Below are positions 55,047 through 63,865 of a DNA stretch of 64,000 nucleotides, in pieces (the first letter of the stretch is position 1; the number at the start of each line of letters is the position of its first letter). Under the pieces are notes generated by a model. It was not told the origin of the DNA, made no database searches, and saw only the letters and a program-made list of their open reading frames with translations. The position numbers were made by a program, and so were the translations under genes. The stretch is from an uncultured Kangiellaceae bacterium. GTDB lineage: Bacteria > Pseudomonadota > Gammaproteobacteria > Enterobacterales > Kangiellaceae. The stretch covers positions 1 through 64,000 of the forward strand of contig CAJQOL010000066.1 in NCBI GenBank assembly GCA_905479925.1. The letters run 5' to 3'.

Positions 55047-56018
55047 TTATTTCGGCGCTACAGTCGAATTATCTTTATTAATCCCGCCGGTAGACTCGCT
55101 TCTAGAGACATTCAAGGCATCCCTAAGAAAACCGTTGTTAACCGCAAGCATCGCTTTTGCTTGCTCAAACGTTGAAGAGGTTAAAAGCATTAGTATTGCT
55201 GATTTGCAATGATATCCACAGTCTTCTAGCGCCTGCTTCGCTTGCTCTGGATCACAGTCTGTGGCTTGTGTCACGATACGAATAGCTCTAGCGTGTAACT
55301 TTGCGTTGCTGGCATTAACGTCGACCATCAGGTTTTGATAACTTTTACCTGAACGAATCATACTGGCGGTAGAAAGCATATTTAGAATAAGTTTTTGTGC
55401 TGTACCTGCTTTCATACGAGTAGAACCGGTGAGCGCTTCTGCTCCAACGTCAGCGCAAATACCAACATCGGCTATCTGCGTAATAACACTTGCGGAGTTA
55501 CAGGCAATTGCAACGGTAAAGACTCCTATATCCTTGGCGAATTTTAACCCTCCTATAACATAAGGCGTTCGGCCACTCGCTGCTATTCCTACCAAAACAT
55601 CTGATTTTGACAAATTGATCGTTTTTAGTTCTCTCTCGGCTAGCGACAGATCATCCTCCGCACCTTCCACCGCTTTGTACATAGCAGACTCTCCACCGGC
55701 AATAAGTGCTTTGACCTGCTCTTGCCCAACCGAGAAGGTTGGCGGACATTCAACAGCATCAAGCACACCAAGCCTGCCGCTTGTACCAGCGCCAATATAG
55801 ATTAACCTGCCACCCTTTTTAAAAGCTGAAACGACGGCATCGACCGCTAAAGCAATATCAGGTATACAACGGGATACCACTTCTGGAACCGCCTGATCTA
55901 ATTGGTTAATTTTGGTTAGTACTTCTTTGGTCGATACTTGGTCAATATCCATCGTGTTAGGATGTCTCGATTCTGAAGACAACCTAGATATCTGTTCAAG
56001 AACAGCCTTTTCCGACAT
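55047..56018 (-). CDS. murQ: N-acetylmuramic acid 6-phosphate etherase MurQ
   Basis: MurQ cleaves the lactyl ether of MurNAc-6-phosphate to give GlcNAc-6-phosphate and D-lactate in the cytoplasm. The ATG at 56018 has AGGA seven bases upstream and gives 323 residues; the frame from 56066 adds 16 unlikely residues. The SIS domain carries IGAGTSGRLGVLDAVECPP (about 75-93), and ALTGSTRMKAGTAQKLILN is the second conserved region. The C-terminal UBA-like tail is also recognisable. First gene of the minus-strand murQ-namZ-dehydrogenase unit, divergent from the GH3 gene. Confidence 0.96.
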   Translation of the reverse strand: MSEKAVLEQISRLSSESRHPNTMDIDQVSTKEVLTKINQLDQAVPEVVSRCIPDIALAVDAVVSAFKKGGRLIYIGAGTSGRLGVLDAVECPPTFSVGQEQVKALIAGGESAMYKAVEGAEDDLSLAERELKTINLSKSDVLVGIAASGRTPYVIGGLKFAKDIGVFTVAIACNSASVITQIADVGICADVGAEALTGSTRMKAGTAQKLILNMLSTASMIRSGKSYQNLMVDVNASNAKLHARAIRIVTQATDCDPEQAKQALEDCGYHCKSAILMLLTSSTFEQAKAMLAVNNGFLRDALNVSRSESTGGINKDNSTVAPK

Positions 56019-56401
56019 ACTTTTTTCCTGCTGTTTAATTGTGGATTGAGATATGTTTTCAATCACTCAGCGGTTACCGTTAGTCTTGGTGACAGCTAGC
56101 TTTTGACGATAGTTAGCTTTAACGTTTGTTAGCGTCAGCAGTCGTTAACCATAACGATTGACATTATCATCAAACAAACCAATAAACTTAGTCTATGGGC
56201 ACTACCATATCACCCCAAAATGCCGATTTCTAGGATGCCGCCGCTTTTACTAACAAATAATTGACAACTGAGTAGGCGACTTAGCTATTAGTTATTGGTA
56301 CTATCAGCTAACCGATTTAATGACTTTTTATACATCGTAATTTGCACTTACATAACCCTAATGATGCTGTAGATAATAGAAAGCATTTAAAGCAAGCGAG
56401 A
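56019..56401. promoter_or_regulatory. 383-bp divergent control region of the peptidoglycan cluster
   Basis: On the plus strand TTGACA (56261-56266) and CTATTA (56285-56290), 18 bases apart, could be the GH3 promoter. Short GTTAGC/GTTAAC-like elements recur between about 56095 and 56150, as in ATAGTTAGC, TTTGTTAGC and TCGTTAACC, and might be sites for a shared regulator. No regulator gene such as murR is adjacent. Confidence 0.35.
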
Positions 56402-58372
56402 ATGATTAAGTTGAAAGCCAGCCAATTGATGATCACCGTATCCAAAATTAGCTTATTGATAATTATCGTGGCAGTTAGTTTAGGGTCGAAAGCTAAGTCT
56501 CCTAGTCTGGTAAAATCTCTAGAGTCAGAACAATTGGACAGCGTTTCTTCTGCCCTTTCGAACTTAACGCTAAGACAAAAAATTGCGCAGAAGCTAACCA
56601 TAGATTTGCGTTATTTTTGTGAACCGATCGAACAAATCAATTTACCTGCCAAATCAGTCGCTGTTTGCAACAATAAAATGACCTCCTTACCGGACGTTGT
56701 AAGAAGAATGATAGCCGAGACTTCGATAGGTGGTATTATCCTTTTTTCCGAAAATCTATCAAACATTAATCAAATTACGACGCTAAATCATCAACTTCAA
56801 CAAGCAGCGCAACAGTCACGGCCAGCCATTCCTCTTTTTATATCCGTCGACCAAGAAGGTGGCCGAGTTGCTCGTCTTCCAAGAAACCAATCCACCCCTT
56901 TCACCGGTAACATGTCAATTGGCGCAACCCATAGAAAACACAGAACTAAATATGCGCTGATGACCGGCGACATCATAGCAAAGGAGCTATTAGCGGTCGG
57001 TTTTAATACCGTTCACGCTCCCAATGTTGATGTAAATGTTAACCCCGATAATCCGGTGATTAATGTGCGCTCTTTTGGCGCGGATCCCAAAATAGTTGCT
57101 GAGTTAGGTAGCGCTCAGAGTTATGCGTTTGAGCGCCAAGGTCTCATTTCTACGCTAAAGCACTTTCCAGGGCATGGGGATACAAATGTTGACAGTCATA
57201 CCGGATTACCAGTAGTTAATCATGATAAAGCAACAATAGAGGCGAAAGACCTTTACCCGTTTAGAAAGATTATTGAAGACAACCCTCCGGGAATGATAAT
57301 GACCGCGCATATCCAGTTTCCAAAGTTAGATGCTTCAACCTTTATATCAAGTAGTGGTGTAGAAATGATTCGGCCTGCAACCATGTCTAGGAAGATTCTT
57401 ACCAGACAATTGAGACATAATATGGGTTATCAAGGAGTGATTATTACAGACTCTCTCAAGATGGCTGGAATTAGTGAGTATTTTAAACCGGTCGAAGCGG
57501 TTATAAATACCTTTAGTGCCGGCGCTGATATCGCATTGATGCCGCTTCGAATTAGCAATGCGCAGGATATTGAACAATTAAAAAAACTCATTCAAGACGT
57601 GGAAAAAGCAGTACTAGAGGATCGCTTGGCAATATCGGAAATAGATGAGTCTGTCGAACGAATATTAAAACTCAAAAATCGTTTTAAGCTATTCCATGCA
57701 TTTAACCACAGCTTACCAAAACAAATAGCAAGTGCGCGCCAGACTTTAGGTAATCAAACCCACAAAAAAGCTGAAGCAGAGTTAGCTAATCACGCTATCA
57801 CGCTAGTGAAAAACGACAATTCACTAATACCTTTAAAGTTAAACGAACAATCTAAAACCCTATTAGTCATGCCTGACAAACAAAAATGTCGCGCATTAAA
57901 ACAGTCCATGCAGTCTCTTGTTATTAATACTAATATCGTTTGTCAGCCGCTTTCCAACGCTAATAGACAAGAGCTAACACGAAAGATTGAGGCGGCGGAT
58001 GTAGTCATTTTCGCCAATATTTCGCCTTCGCAAAATGCTATGGAGATAGGGGGTGAAAAGGAATTAGCAAACTCAAAAAAACTGTTAAGTGGCATGCGAA
58101 AACAACCGGACCAAATAGAGCAATTACTTAAAGATAGCAAAATCCATAGTAAAAAAACCGTTTTTGTTAGTTTGCGTGCGCCCTATGATATTTCTCGCTT
58201 TTCTCCTTATGCCGATGCCGTTCTAGCCACTTACTCCTATAACGCTAATGTTATGAAATGGCCTCAGGGTTCCGGCGAAGTTGCTCAAATTGGAGGCCCA
58301 GCATATACCGCCTTAGCAGAAGTTATACTAGGAAAAAAAGAAGCTTTCGGCGACTTGCCAGTTGATTTATAA
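56402..58372 (+). CDS. nagZ: Extracytoplasmic GH3 beta-N-acetylglucosaminidase, NagZ-like
   Basis: A 656-residue glycoside hydrolase starting at ATG 56402 (a TTG at 56342 is in frame but unlikely). The N-terminus carries a hydrophobic export segment (MITVSKISLLIIIVAVSLGS), so unlike cytoplasmic E. coli NagZ it works outside the cytoplasm, like the B. subtilis two-domain enzyme (YbbD). The NagZ loop with the Asp/His acid-base pair is KHFPGHGDTNVDSH (about 253-266), and the nucleophile Asp is in GVIITDSLKMAG (about residue 350). SVDQEGGRVARL is also conserved. A C-terminal GH3-C-like domain follows. Removing GlcNAc would expose MurNAc ends for NamZ. Confidence 0.9.
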   Translation: MIKLKASQLMITVSKISLLIIIVAVSLGSKAKSPSLVKSLESEQLDSVSSALSNLTLRQKIAQKLTIDLRYFCEPIEQINLPAKSVAVCNNKMTSLPDVVRRMIAETSIGGIILFSENLSNINQITTLNHQLQQAAQQSRPAIPLFISVDQEGGRVARLPRNQSTPFTGNMSIGATHRKHRTKYALMTGDIIAKELLAVGFNTVHAPNVDVNVNPDNPVINVRSFGADPKIVAELGSAQSYAFERQGLISTLKHFPGHGDTNVDSHTGLPVVNHDKATIEAKDLYPFRKIIEDNPPGMIMTAHIQFPKLDASTFISSSGVEMIRPATMSRKILTRQLRHNMGYQGVIITDSLKMAGISEYFKPVEAVINTFSAGADIALMPLRISNAQDIEQLKKLIQDVEKAVLEDRLAISEIDESVERILKLKNRFKLFHAFNHSLPKQIASARQTLGNQTHKKAEAELANHAITLVKNDNSLIPLKLNEQSKTLLVMPDKQKCRALKQSMQSLVINTNIVCQPLSNANRQELTRKIEAADVVIFANISPSQNAMEIGGEKELANSKKLLSGMRKQPDQIEQLLKDSKIHSKKTVFVSLRAPYDISRFSPYADAVLATYSYNANVMKWPQGSGEVAQIGGPAYTALAEVILGKKEAFGDLPVDL

Positions 58373-58424
58373 GTCTAGACTTTCGAATGTATTAACAAAT
58401 ATATTACCAAAAGAACGGCATAGT

Positions 58425-58745
58425 TTACGCGAACGCTAATTTGGCATGCAGCTTAAATTTTTCTTGAATTTGTCGAGTATTAGACCATTTGACGATAGTT
58501 TCAACACCGACAACTGGAAAAACAATTTCCGTCACTTGATTCGGTAATACATGTCCCCAAAACGCTTCAAGTCGAATAGTTTGAGCCCCGTCGAAGCCTG
58601 GAATCTTAACTTGTTGATACTGACTCAACAGAGAGTAGTCGCCTTCAAACTGTGAAATTGGTTCAAATTCAGTATCGCTATCTAATAGGAAAGCGTTAGG
58701 ATAAATAACGAGCGAAAAACGACTTAGTTGTTTAACCTTGGCCAC
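58425..58745 (-). CDS. Hypothetical protein overlapping a secreted-protein gene
   Basis: A 106-residue frame starting at GTG 58745, without signal peptide. Composition is strand-rich (SRFSLVIYPNAFLLD, VTEIVFPVVGVETIVKW). I do not recognise a family. It overlaps the end of the 58724-59320 gene by 22 bases in another frame. It may be a coupled gene, or the C-terminal half of that protein separated by a frameshift. The lack of its own export signal, when its partner has one, mildly favours the second view. Confidence 0.55.
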   Translation of the reverse strand: MAKVKQLSRFSLVIYPNAFLLDSDTEFEPISQFEGDYSLLSQYQQVKIPGFDGAQTIRLEAFWGHVLPNQVTEIVFPVVGVETIVKWSNTRQIQEKFKLHAKLAFA

Positions 58746-59320
58746 TGAATAGACACCTCATAAAACTGTTCACAATCCGAAGGTTTAGACGTCTTATATT
58801 GGTCACTTTCGCATGGCTGATCAAAGTACAAAACTAAGCGCTCTTGCTCTACTTTCCAGCCCGCATAATAACTACCTACCCTTGAAAAAACGGGCTTGCT
58901 ACTTTGCTTGGAAGGGTCATAAACCTCAAGCAGTCTAGAATGTGCGCCTACGGGGCAACTTATCAATAGAATACCGTTTGGTAGCTCGCTATTGACAAAT
59001 TTTTCTACCCGAGAAGGAGGATCAGTAATTTCGTCTTTATCCTCCTTACCATATTTATTCGCGTCGACAAGATTACATCCAACCTGGTAATTGTTATGGT
59101 TGCTGCTATCAACTCTTGCTGCATTGCTAATAGTAATTTTACTTTCTAGCATACTTGATTCGGCTATCGCCCATTGCCAGGAAGTCGACTCTTTGCTTTC
59201 TGCAGCATGCTGCTTTTTATCCATGGCATAACCGTTCGGCAACTGAAAAGCTAAAAGACTAAGTGCGCTTAGTACACATAGAAGCTTGCTGGGAAGAAAT
59301 AATTTTAGCCGATAAATCAT
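58724..59320 (-). CDS. Secreted hypothetical protein
   Basis: A 198-residue protein with a signal peptide (PSKLLCVLSALSLLAFQLPN, then GYAMD). The mature part has scattered cysteines (VGCNL, ISCPVG, QPCESD, SDCEQF) that could form disulfides in the envelope. I do not recognise a family. It ends FYEVSIQWPRLNN. The downstream frame (58425-58745) begins inside this end, so the two may be one envelope protein split by a frameshift or two coupled genes. Confidence 0.65.
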   Translation of the reverse strand: MIYRLKLFLPSKLLCVLSALSLLAFQLPNGYAMDKKQHAAESKESTSWQWAIAESSMLESKITISNAARVDSSNHNNYQVGCNLVDANKYGKEDKDEITDPPSRVEKFVNSELPNGILLISCPVGAHSRLLEVYDPSKQSSKPVFSRVGSYYAGWKVEQERLVLYFDQPCESDQYKTSKPSDCEQFYEVSIQWPRLNN

Positions 59321-59389
59321 TTTCTAAGCCTGTTAGTTTAAAAGGTGTAAAACTTACTCGGTAGTTTTATTGATAAACCTATCTATGCG

Positions 59390-61726
59390 TTATATTAAAT
59401 GTGCCGGTTTACCTAGATAGAACCCTTGCACTTGATTAACATTACATTTGGCGAGATTCTCAAGATCTTGGGTGGTTTCAATATGTGTAGCAATCACGTC
59501 GATTCCTTCTTGCTCTGCGGTTATCACTATCGCATCGATTAGGTTTCTTCGTGCGCCTTGCTCTTTTAGGTCTCGGGTTAAAGAGGTATCTAACTTTATG
59601 GCATCAACAGGCATTTGAGGCAAATTGAGTACACTTTGTGTATTCATACCAAAATGGCTAATAATAATACCGAAGCCAAGCTCACGTAATGTACTTAGGT
59701 GGTTCTTCCACTGCGGAAATTTAAACAGCTCTTCTTCGGCAATCTCAAAACGAAGTTTATCAGCGGATAATCCGGACTGCTTCCATATTTCGGCAATGTT
59801 AGTACGAAATCCTTGGTCGGACATAGCGTCAATAGACAAACATAAACTGTACCAAGCATTTGCACGGCTATGGTTATCTTTACAGTAAGAGGTCAATTTC
59901 TGCAGCACCAATCGATCAATATCCTTGATTACACCAAAACGTTTCGCGTCAGACATAAAAATCGCTGGCGAAATCAACGTTGTCCCCTCTACAAGTCGAA
60001 GTAGGCAATTACTTCCTTTCTGCTCCTCAATATTGTCCGTTGCATAAATAGGCTGTTGCAGCAAACTAAACTGCTGCTCTTTCATTGCACTACTTAGTCG
60101 CTTAAACCAATTTCCCTGTTGAATAGACTCGCTATCACTCTCGTCAAAAAATGCCCATTGATTCCTACCTTTTTGCTTCGCTTGTTGACAGGCAAGATCC
60201 GCTTGAATCAATAATTCACCAATAGAACCGGCTTTTGAATCCAATAAAGTTAGGCCAATAGAACCAGTTATACTGTGGACTTTTCCTTCCCAAAATAGCG
60301 AAGTATTTTCCAACAATCGACGATAGTTTTCTGCCAAGTCTTCAAATTGTTCGGGCATTAACTCGGTTAATAAAACAACAAACTCATCCCCTGAAAGCCG
60401 TCCAACAAAATCGGTTTCCCTGGCTCTTGATTTAAGACTTTCAGCAAGTGATATTAACAGTTGGTCGCCGGCCGCATGACCAAGCTCATCGTTTATCAAT
60501 TTAAACTTATCCAAATCGATGAATAACAAAAGCGCTGATTTTTCATTACGTTTATTTCGGTTAACTTCTCTGGTTAATATCTCTTCAAACGCATTTCTGT
60601 TTAATAAGCCTGTTAGCTGATCATGATTCAATTGCCATTGCCAGTTTTTCTCTAATCTCTCTTGCTCTGAAATATCCCTAAAAACAACCACGGAGCCTTG
60701 TACAGCTTCTTTACTTCCCAGTACTGTAACACTGCATTCTACTGGAAAGAGAGAACCGTCTGAGCGCTGAAACAAGGTACGCCAGTCTCTCAGCTCGTCA
60801 CCAAACAAATAGGCTTGCTGCAAAAAGCAATGTTCAAATGAAGTCATTTGACCTCGGTTATCGGTCGGATGAACACACTCATGGGGAAACCGTCCCATTA
60901 AGCCATCTAACGACCGTCCCAATAATTTAAGGGTAGCTGGGTTAACAAACTGAATTCTACCATCCTGCGCTACACCAAATACCCCTTCGGCAACGGAATA
61001 TAAAATACCGATAAGTCGAGATCTTTCCTTATCTACCTGGCGCTTTCTTTGAACACCTCTTAATAGCGCTCTCACGCGCGTTATAAATAGATCGGACGAT
61101 TCGTTCTTAAACATGCATTCTCGCGCTCCCGCTTTTAAGCACTCATCTACAACAGACTGTTTGTATTGCGCGGTTAGGATTGCACAAACAAGTTGGTAGG
61201 TATCATCATGAGCCTGTAATTTGGCGACTAACTGCGCACCTGTTTCACCTGGCATAAAATAGTCAATAATTGCCAAGCTGTAACGGTTATTCAATGCCAT
61301 ATCAAACCCTTCTTCGGCATCTTGCGCCACGTCAACCACAAATCCATCACGCTCTAATAATTTTTTGTATTGCATTCGAATCGTTTTTGAATCATCAACT
61401 AATAGCAGTTTGCCAATAGACTGATGTTGATCAGATTGTTTTAGGCGGTTTGTAAAAGAGCGAAGCCTCAAGGCTAGCTGTTCTCTAGCTTGATTCGATA
61501 AGGTGAAAACAGGGATTTCCGGGTATCTCAAGGAAAAACGAATGAGAAAGTCTTGATACTTTGACGTCTTAAAGTCAACAATGGCGCCACTAGGCTCAGG
61601 GTTGGTTTCAATCCAATGGCTCAGCTTTACAATAGAGGTAAACACCGTTACCTGTAACTGGTGGGATTCAAGTTGTTCTAGTAGGTCTTCGTAACCCTCA
61701 GACTTTTCTAGGAGCGCTATAATCAC
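59390..61726 (-). CDS. REC-PAS-GGDEF protein with degenerate EAL domain
   Basis: A 778-residue c-di-GMP regulator from GTG 61726. Residues 1-100 look like a decayed receiver. A receiver domain (105-222) has the pair in LLLVDDSKTIRM, D155 in AIIDYFMPG and K207. A PAS domain covers about 235-352. The GGDEF domain (362-525) has SGDEF at 445-449 and an I-site RETD at 436-439, so cyclase activity is likely. In the EAL region the signature Glu is gone (SNCLLRL) and the usual DDFGTGYSS is SHFGMNTQS, so phosphodiesterase activity is doubtful; QGFYLGKP remains. The EAL part may bind c-di-GMP or regulate the cyclase. Confidence 0.9.
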   Translation of the reverse strand: MIIALLEKSEGYEDLLEQLESHQLQVTVFTSIVKLSHWIETNPEPSGAIVDFKTSKYQDFLIRFSLRYPEIPVFTLSNQAREQLALRLRSFTNRLKQSDQHQSIGKLLLVDDSKTIRMQYKKLLERDGFVVDVAQDAEEGFDMALNNRYSLAIIDYFMPGETGAQLVAKLQAHDDTYQLVCAILTAQYKQSVVDECLKAGARECMFKNESSDLFITRVRALLRGVQRKRQVDKERSRLIGILYSVAEGVFGVAQDGRIQFVNPATLKLLGRSLDGLMGRFPHECVHPTDNRGQMTSFEHCFLQQAYLFGDELRDWRTLFQRSDGSLFPVECSVTVLGSKEAVQGSVVVFRDISEQERLEKNWQWQLNHDQLTGLLNRNAFEEILTREVNRNKRNEKSALLLFIDLDKFKLINDELGHAAGDQLLISLAESLKSRARETDFVGRLSGDEFVVLLTELMPEQFEDLAENYRRLLENTSLFWEGKVHSITGSIGLTLLDSKAGSIGELLIQADLACQQAKQKGRNQWAFFDESDSESIQQGNWFKRLSSAMKEQQFSLLQQPIYATDNIEEQKGSNCLLRLVEGTTLISPAIFMSDAKRFGVIKDIDRLVLQKLTSYCKDNHSRANAWYSLCLSIDAMSDQGFRTNIAEIWKQSGLSADKLRFEIAEEELFKFPQWKNHLSTLRELGFGIIISHFGMNTQSVLNLPQMPVDAIKLDTSLTRDLKEQGARRNLIDAIVITAEQEGIDVIATHIETTQDLENLAKCNVNQVQGFYLGKPAHLI

Positions 61727-62057
61727 TGAGGTAAGGCCCCTACATTCTTAGGAACGGGGATCAGACAAATAGCTACGACATTACCGCTCAGGTAAGCTAG
61801 ATCAAAATCTGTGCTATTGTAAACCACCAAATCTCCCTCACGTCACCTTAATGTCTTTGCCTATTCGTATTGTCAATAATTCGAACACCATGACAAACCT
61901 ATTATTATTTTAGACCAAAATTAAGTAAAACGAGCAATTATATCGGTAGCGAAAATCGTCTGTATGCGTTACCTAGCCAAAACTAGATATCAGAGAAAAA
62001 CGGTCGCTTCCTATACCTGGATACTGTAAATCTGTGGTATTCATTATAGTATGCTAT
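61727..62057. other. 331-bp intergenic region with no gene seen
   Basis: It should contain the promoter of the GGDEF gene on the minus strand. I saw a TACAAT near 61819-61824 (minus strand) without a good -35, and no c-di-GMP riboswitch consensus, RNA gene or clear hairpin. Confidence 0.4.
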
Positions 62058-62795
62058 CTATTGAGGACTTAACGCATGGATTGTTAATTTTTGATAATAG
62101 TCTTGCGCTGTTTCCGCAAGACTTTTAAGTTCCTCCGGTAAAACCGGCTCTTTGCTGATAGACTCTGAAAAGCCTGTACTTTTCCAGACACTTTTGTACC
62201 AGTGAGGCGCCCAGATCCCATCATAAGATTTCGGACCAGCTTGCCAACTCAGCATACTTTCTTGGAACTCTAAACCAATTGATTGACACAATAACGTTAA
62301 CATGAGCTTAGGGCGCTTTAGAATGTCAGCGCTATTTATCACAATAGGCGCATTACCAGTTTTTTGACAAACCCGATCGAATAGCTCTACTTGCTCTTTG
62401 ACGCCAATATCCGATAGGTCAGGCTTCTCCTGCTTAGCATGATAACTAACAATCACACGCCTGGGGTCACGAATGAGAAAAACATTGGTCACTTGATCAA
62501 TCCAATCGCGGTCTATTCCAGGGATCATGTGTTTTGTCATATGCTTCTGGTAAAAAACAGGCTTACCGTCGCTAGTAGATGCCGTACAGTCACTAATTAC
62601 ATCATCAGGGTTAACTTTGCCATCATCGATAATCGCTTGGTACATTGCATGCTGAATCCCTGTTTTGGCTAAATAACTAGCATAGAAAGGCTCATCAACA
62701 ACCCGCGTATCAGATCTTTGTGCAAAACTGTACATCATTGCGGTAGAGAGATTTCGTGGCCCCGACCACATGGCTATATTGTGAAGTGATTCCAT
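62058..62795 (-). CDS. Sulfotransferase-like P-loop protein
   Basis: A 245-residue protein with the sulfotransferase fold signals: a phosphosulfate-loop-like start (IAMWSGPRNLSTAMMYSFAQ) and a 3'-phosphate-binding-like FLIRDPRRVIVSYH. Other matched parts are VVDEPFYASYLAKTG and APHWYKSVWKSTGF. From memory, the same order is found in the N-terminal half of plant branched-chain-aminotransferase-like proteins (Arabidopsis At3g05190 type). Its ATG overlaps the stop of the upstream aminotransferase gene (TAATG), so the two are coupled. Real sulfotransferase activity is unproven. Confidence 0.85.
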   Translation of the reverse strand: MESLHNIAMWSGPRNLSTAMMYSFAQRSDTRVVDEPFYASYLAKTGIQHAMYQAIIDDGKVNPDDVISDCTASTSDGKPVFYQKHMTKHMIPGIDRDWIDQVTNVFLIRDPRRVIVSYHAKQEKPDLSDIGVKEQVELFDRVCQKTGNAPIVINSADILKRPKLMLTLLCQSIGLEFQESMLSWQAGPKSYDGIWAPHWYKSVWKSTGFSESISKEPVLPEELKSLAETAQDYYQKLTIHALSPQ

Positions 62796-63709
62796 TAACA
62801 GTTTTCCTTTATGAGCGCTTTATACAAACTTCTAATGCGTTGCGTAACAGGTCCAACTGGCTCGGCATTTTCTCCACCAATCACGCGACCATCAATTGAT
62901 AAAACAGGTGTTTGCGCGCCAAAGGTTCCGGTTAAAAAAGCTTCGTCAGCTGAGTAGGTTTCAACCAGTGAAAAGTTTTTTTCAAAAACGGGTATGTCGT
63001 TCTCACGGCATAGCTCAATAACTTTCCGACGGGTAATCCCATTCATGCAATAATCACCACTGGAGGTCCAAACTTCCCCACCTCTGACTATAAAGAAATT
63101 ACACGCGTTAGTGGTATTCACGAATCCATTTACATCTAACATCAACGCCTCATCAGCTCCGGCTTTTTCGGCAGCGATACAAGCCAATATGCAGTTGAGT
63201 TTGGAGTGTGAATTAAGTTTCGGATCTTGAGTCATTGGCAATCCGCGCATATGTGGTACTGTCGCTAGTTTTATACCTCGATGCAATTTAGGTTTAGAAT
63301 GTTCCATTAAAATAACAATAGTTGGTCCCGATCGAGATAGCGCGGGGTGTTGGAATGGTTTCGACTTTATTCCCCGTGTAACCATCAGTCTTAAATGTAC
63401 ATCAGTGTGCATTTCATTGGCTAAACGCGTTCGTTCAATCTCATCAATTAGATCTTGTTTACTCATACCTATATCCAAATCCAAAGCGAGCGCTCCTTCA
63501 AAAAGACGATTGATATGTTCCTCTAAGAACGACCAAACACCATCATATAGTCTCATGCCTTCCCATACTCCATCACCCAGCATAAACCCACTATCAAATA
63601 CCGATACCACTGCCTTATCTCGTGTAACTAATTGACCGTTTACCGACAATAAAACAGAGTTATTTCTTTGATCTTCTTCCGCTTGGTGAGTTGAAATATC
63701 ATCACTCAT
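62795..63709 (-). CDS. PLP-dependent class IV aminotransferase (BCAT/D-amino-acid type)
   Basis: A 304-residue fold-type IV transaminase. The PLP lysine is K170 in DPKLNSHSKLNCILA. The N-terminal FDSGFMLGDGVWEGMRLYDG and FLEEHINRLFEGA segments are standard. The conserved Glu that pairs with the pyridine nitrogen, usually in GxVxE, appears replaced by Thr (GFVNTTNACNF, T199). This is unusual and may change or abolish ordinary transamination. It is translationally coupled to the sulfotransferase-like gene. Substrate unknown. Confidence 0.88.
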   Translation of the reverse strand: MSDDISTHQAEEDQRNNSVLLSVNGQLVTRDKAVVSVFDSGFMLGDGVWEGMRLYDGVWSFLEEHINRLFEGALALDLDIGMSKQDLIDEIERTRLANEMHTDVHLRLMVTRGIKSKPFQHPALSRSGPTIVILMEHSKPKLHRGIKLATVPHMRGLPMTQDPKLNSHSKLNCILACIAAEKAGADEALMLDVNGFVNTTNACNFFIVRGGEVWTSSGDYCMNGITRRKVIELCRENDIPVFEKNFSLVETYSADEAFLTGTFGAQTPVLSIDGRVIGGENAEPVGPVTQRIRSLYKALIKENC

Positions 63710-63865
63710 TTAATCGCTCCTCAATAATATGAAGTACCTAGGTACACTATTAGTTTATATTTATTCTCTAGCAACAAGCTAACAGTTTAAAGGACTTAAG
63801 TAAACGATAGAATAGGCCTTTCAAAAGGCCGTAGATTTGTGAATAGCAAGCGATATTACAGGGTG

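Noticed and set aside
62439-62672. Plus-strand ORF opposite the sulfotransferase-like gene
   Set aside because: Shadow of the minus-strand coding frame; no ribosome site or recognisable domain.
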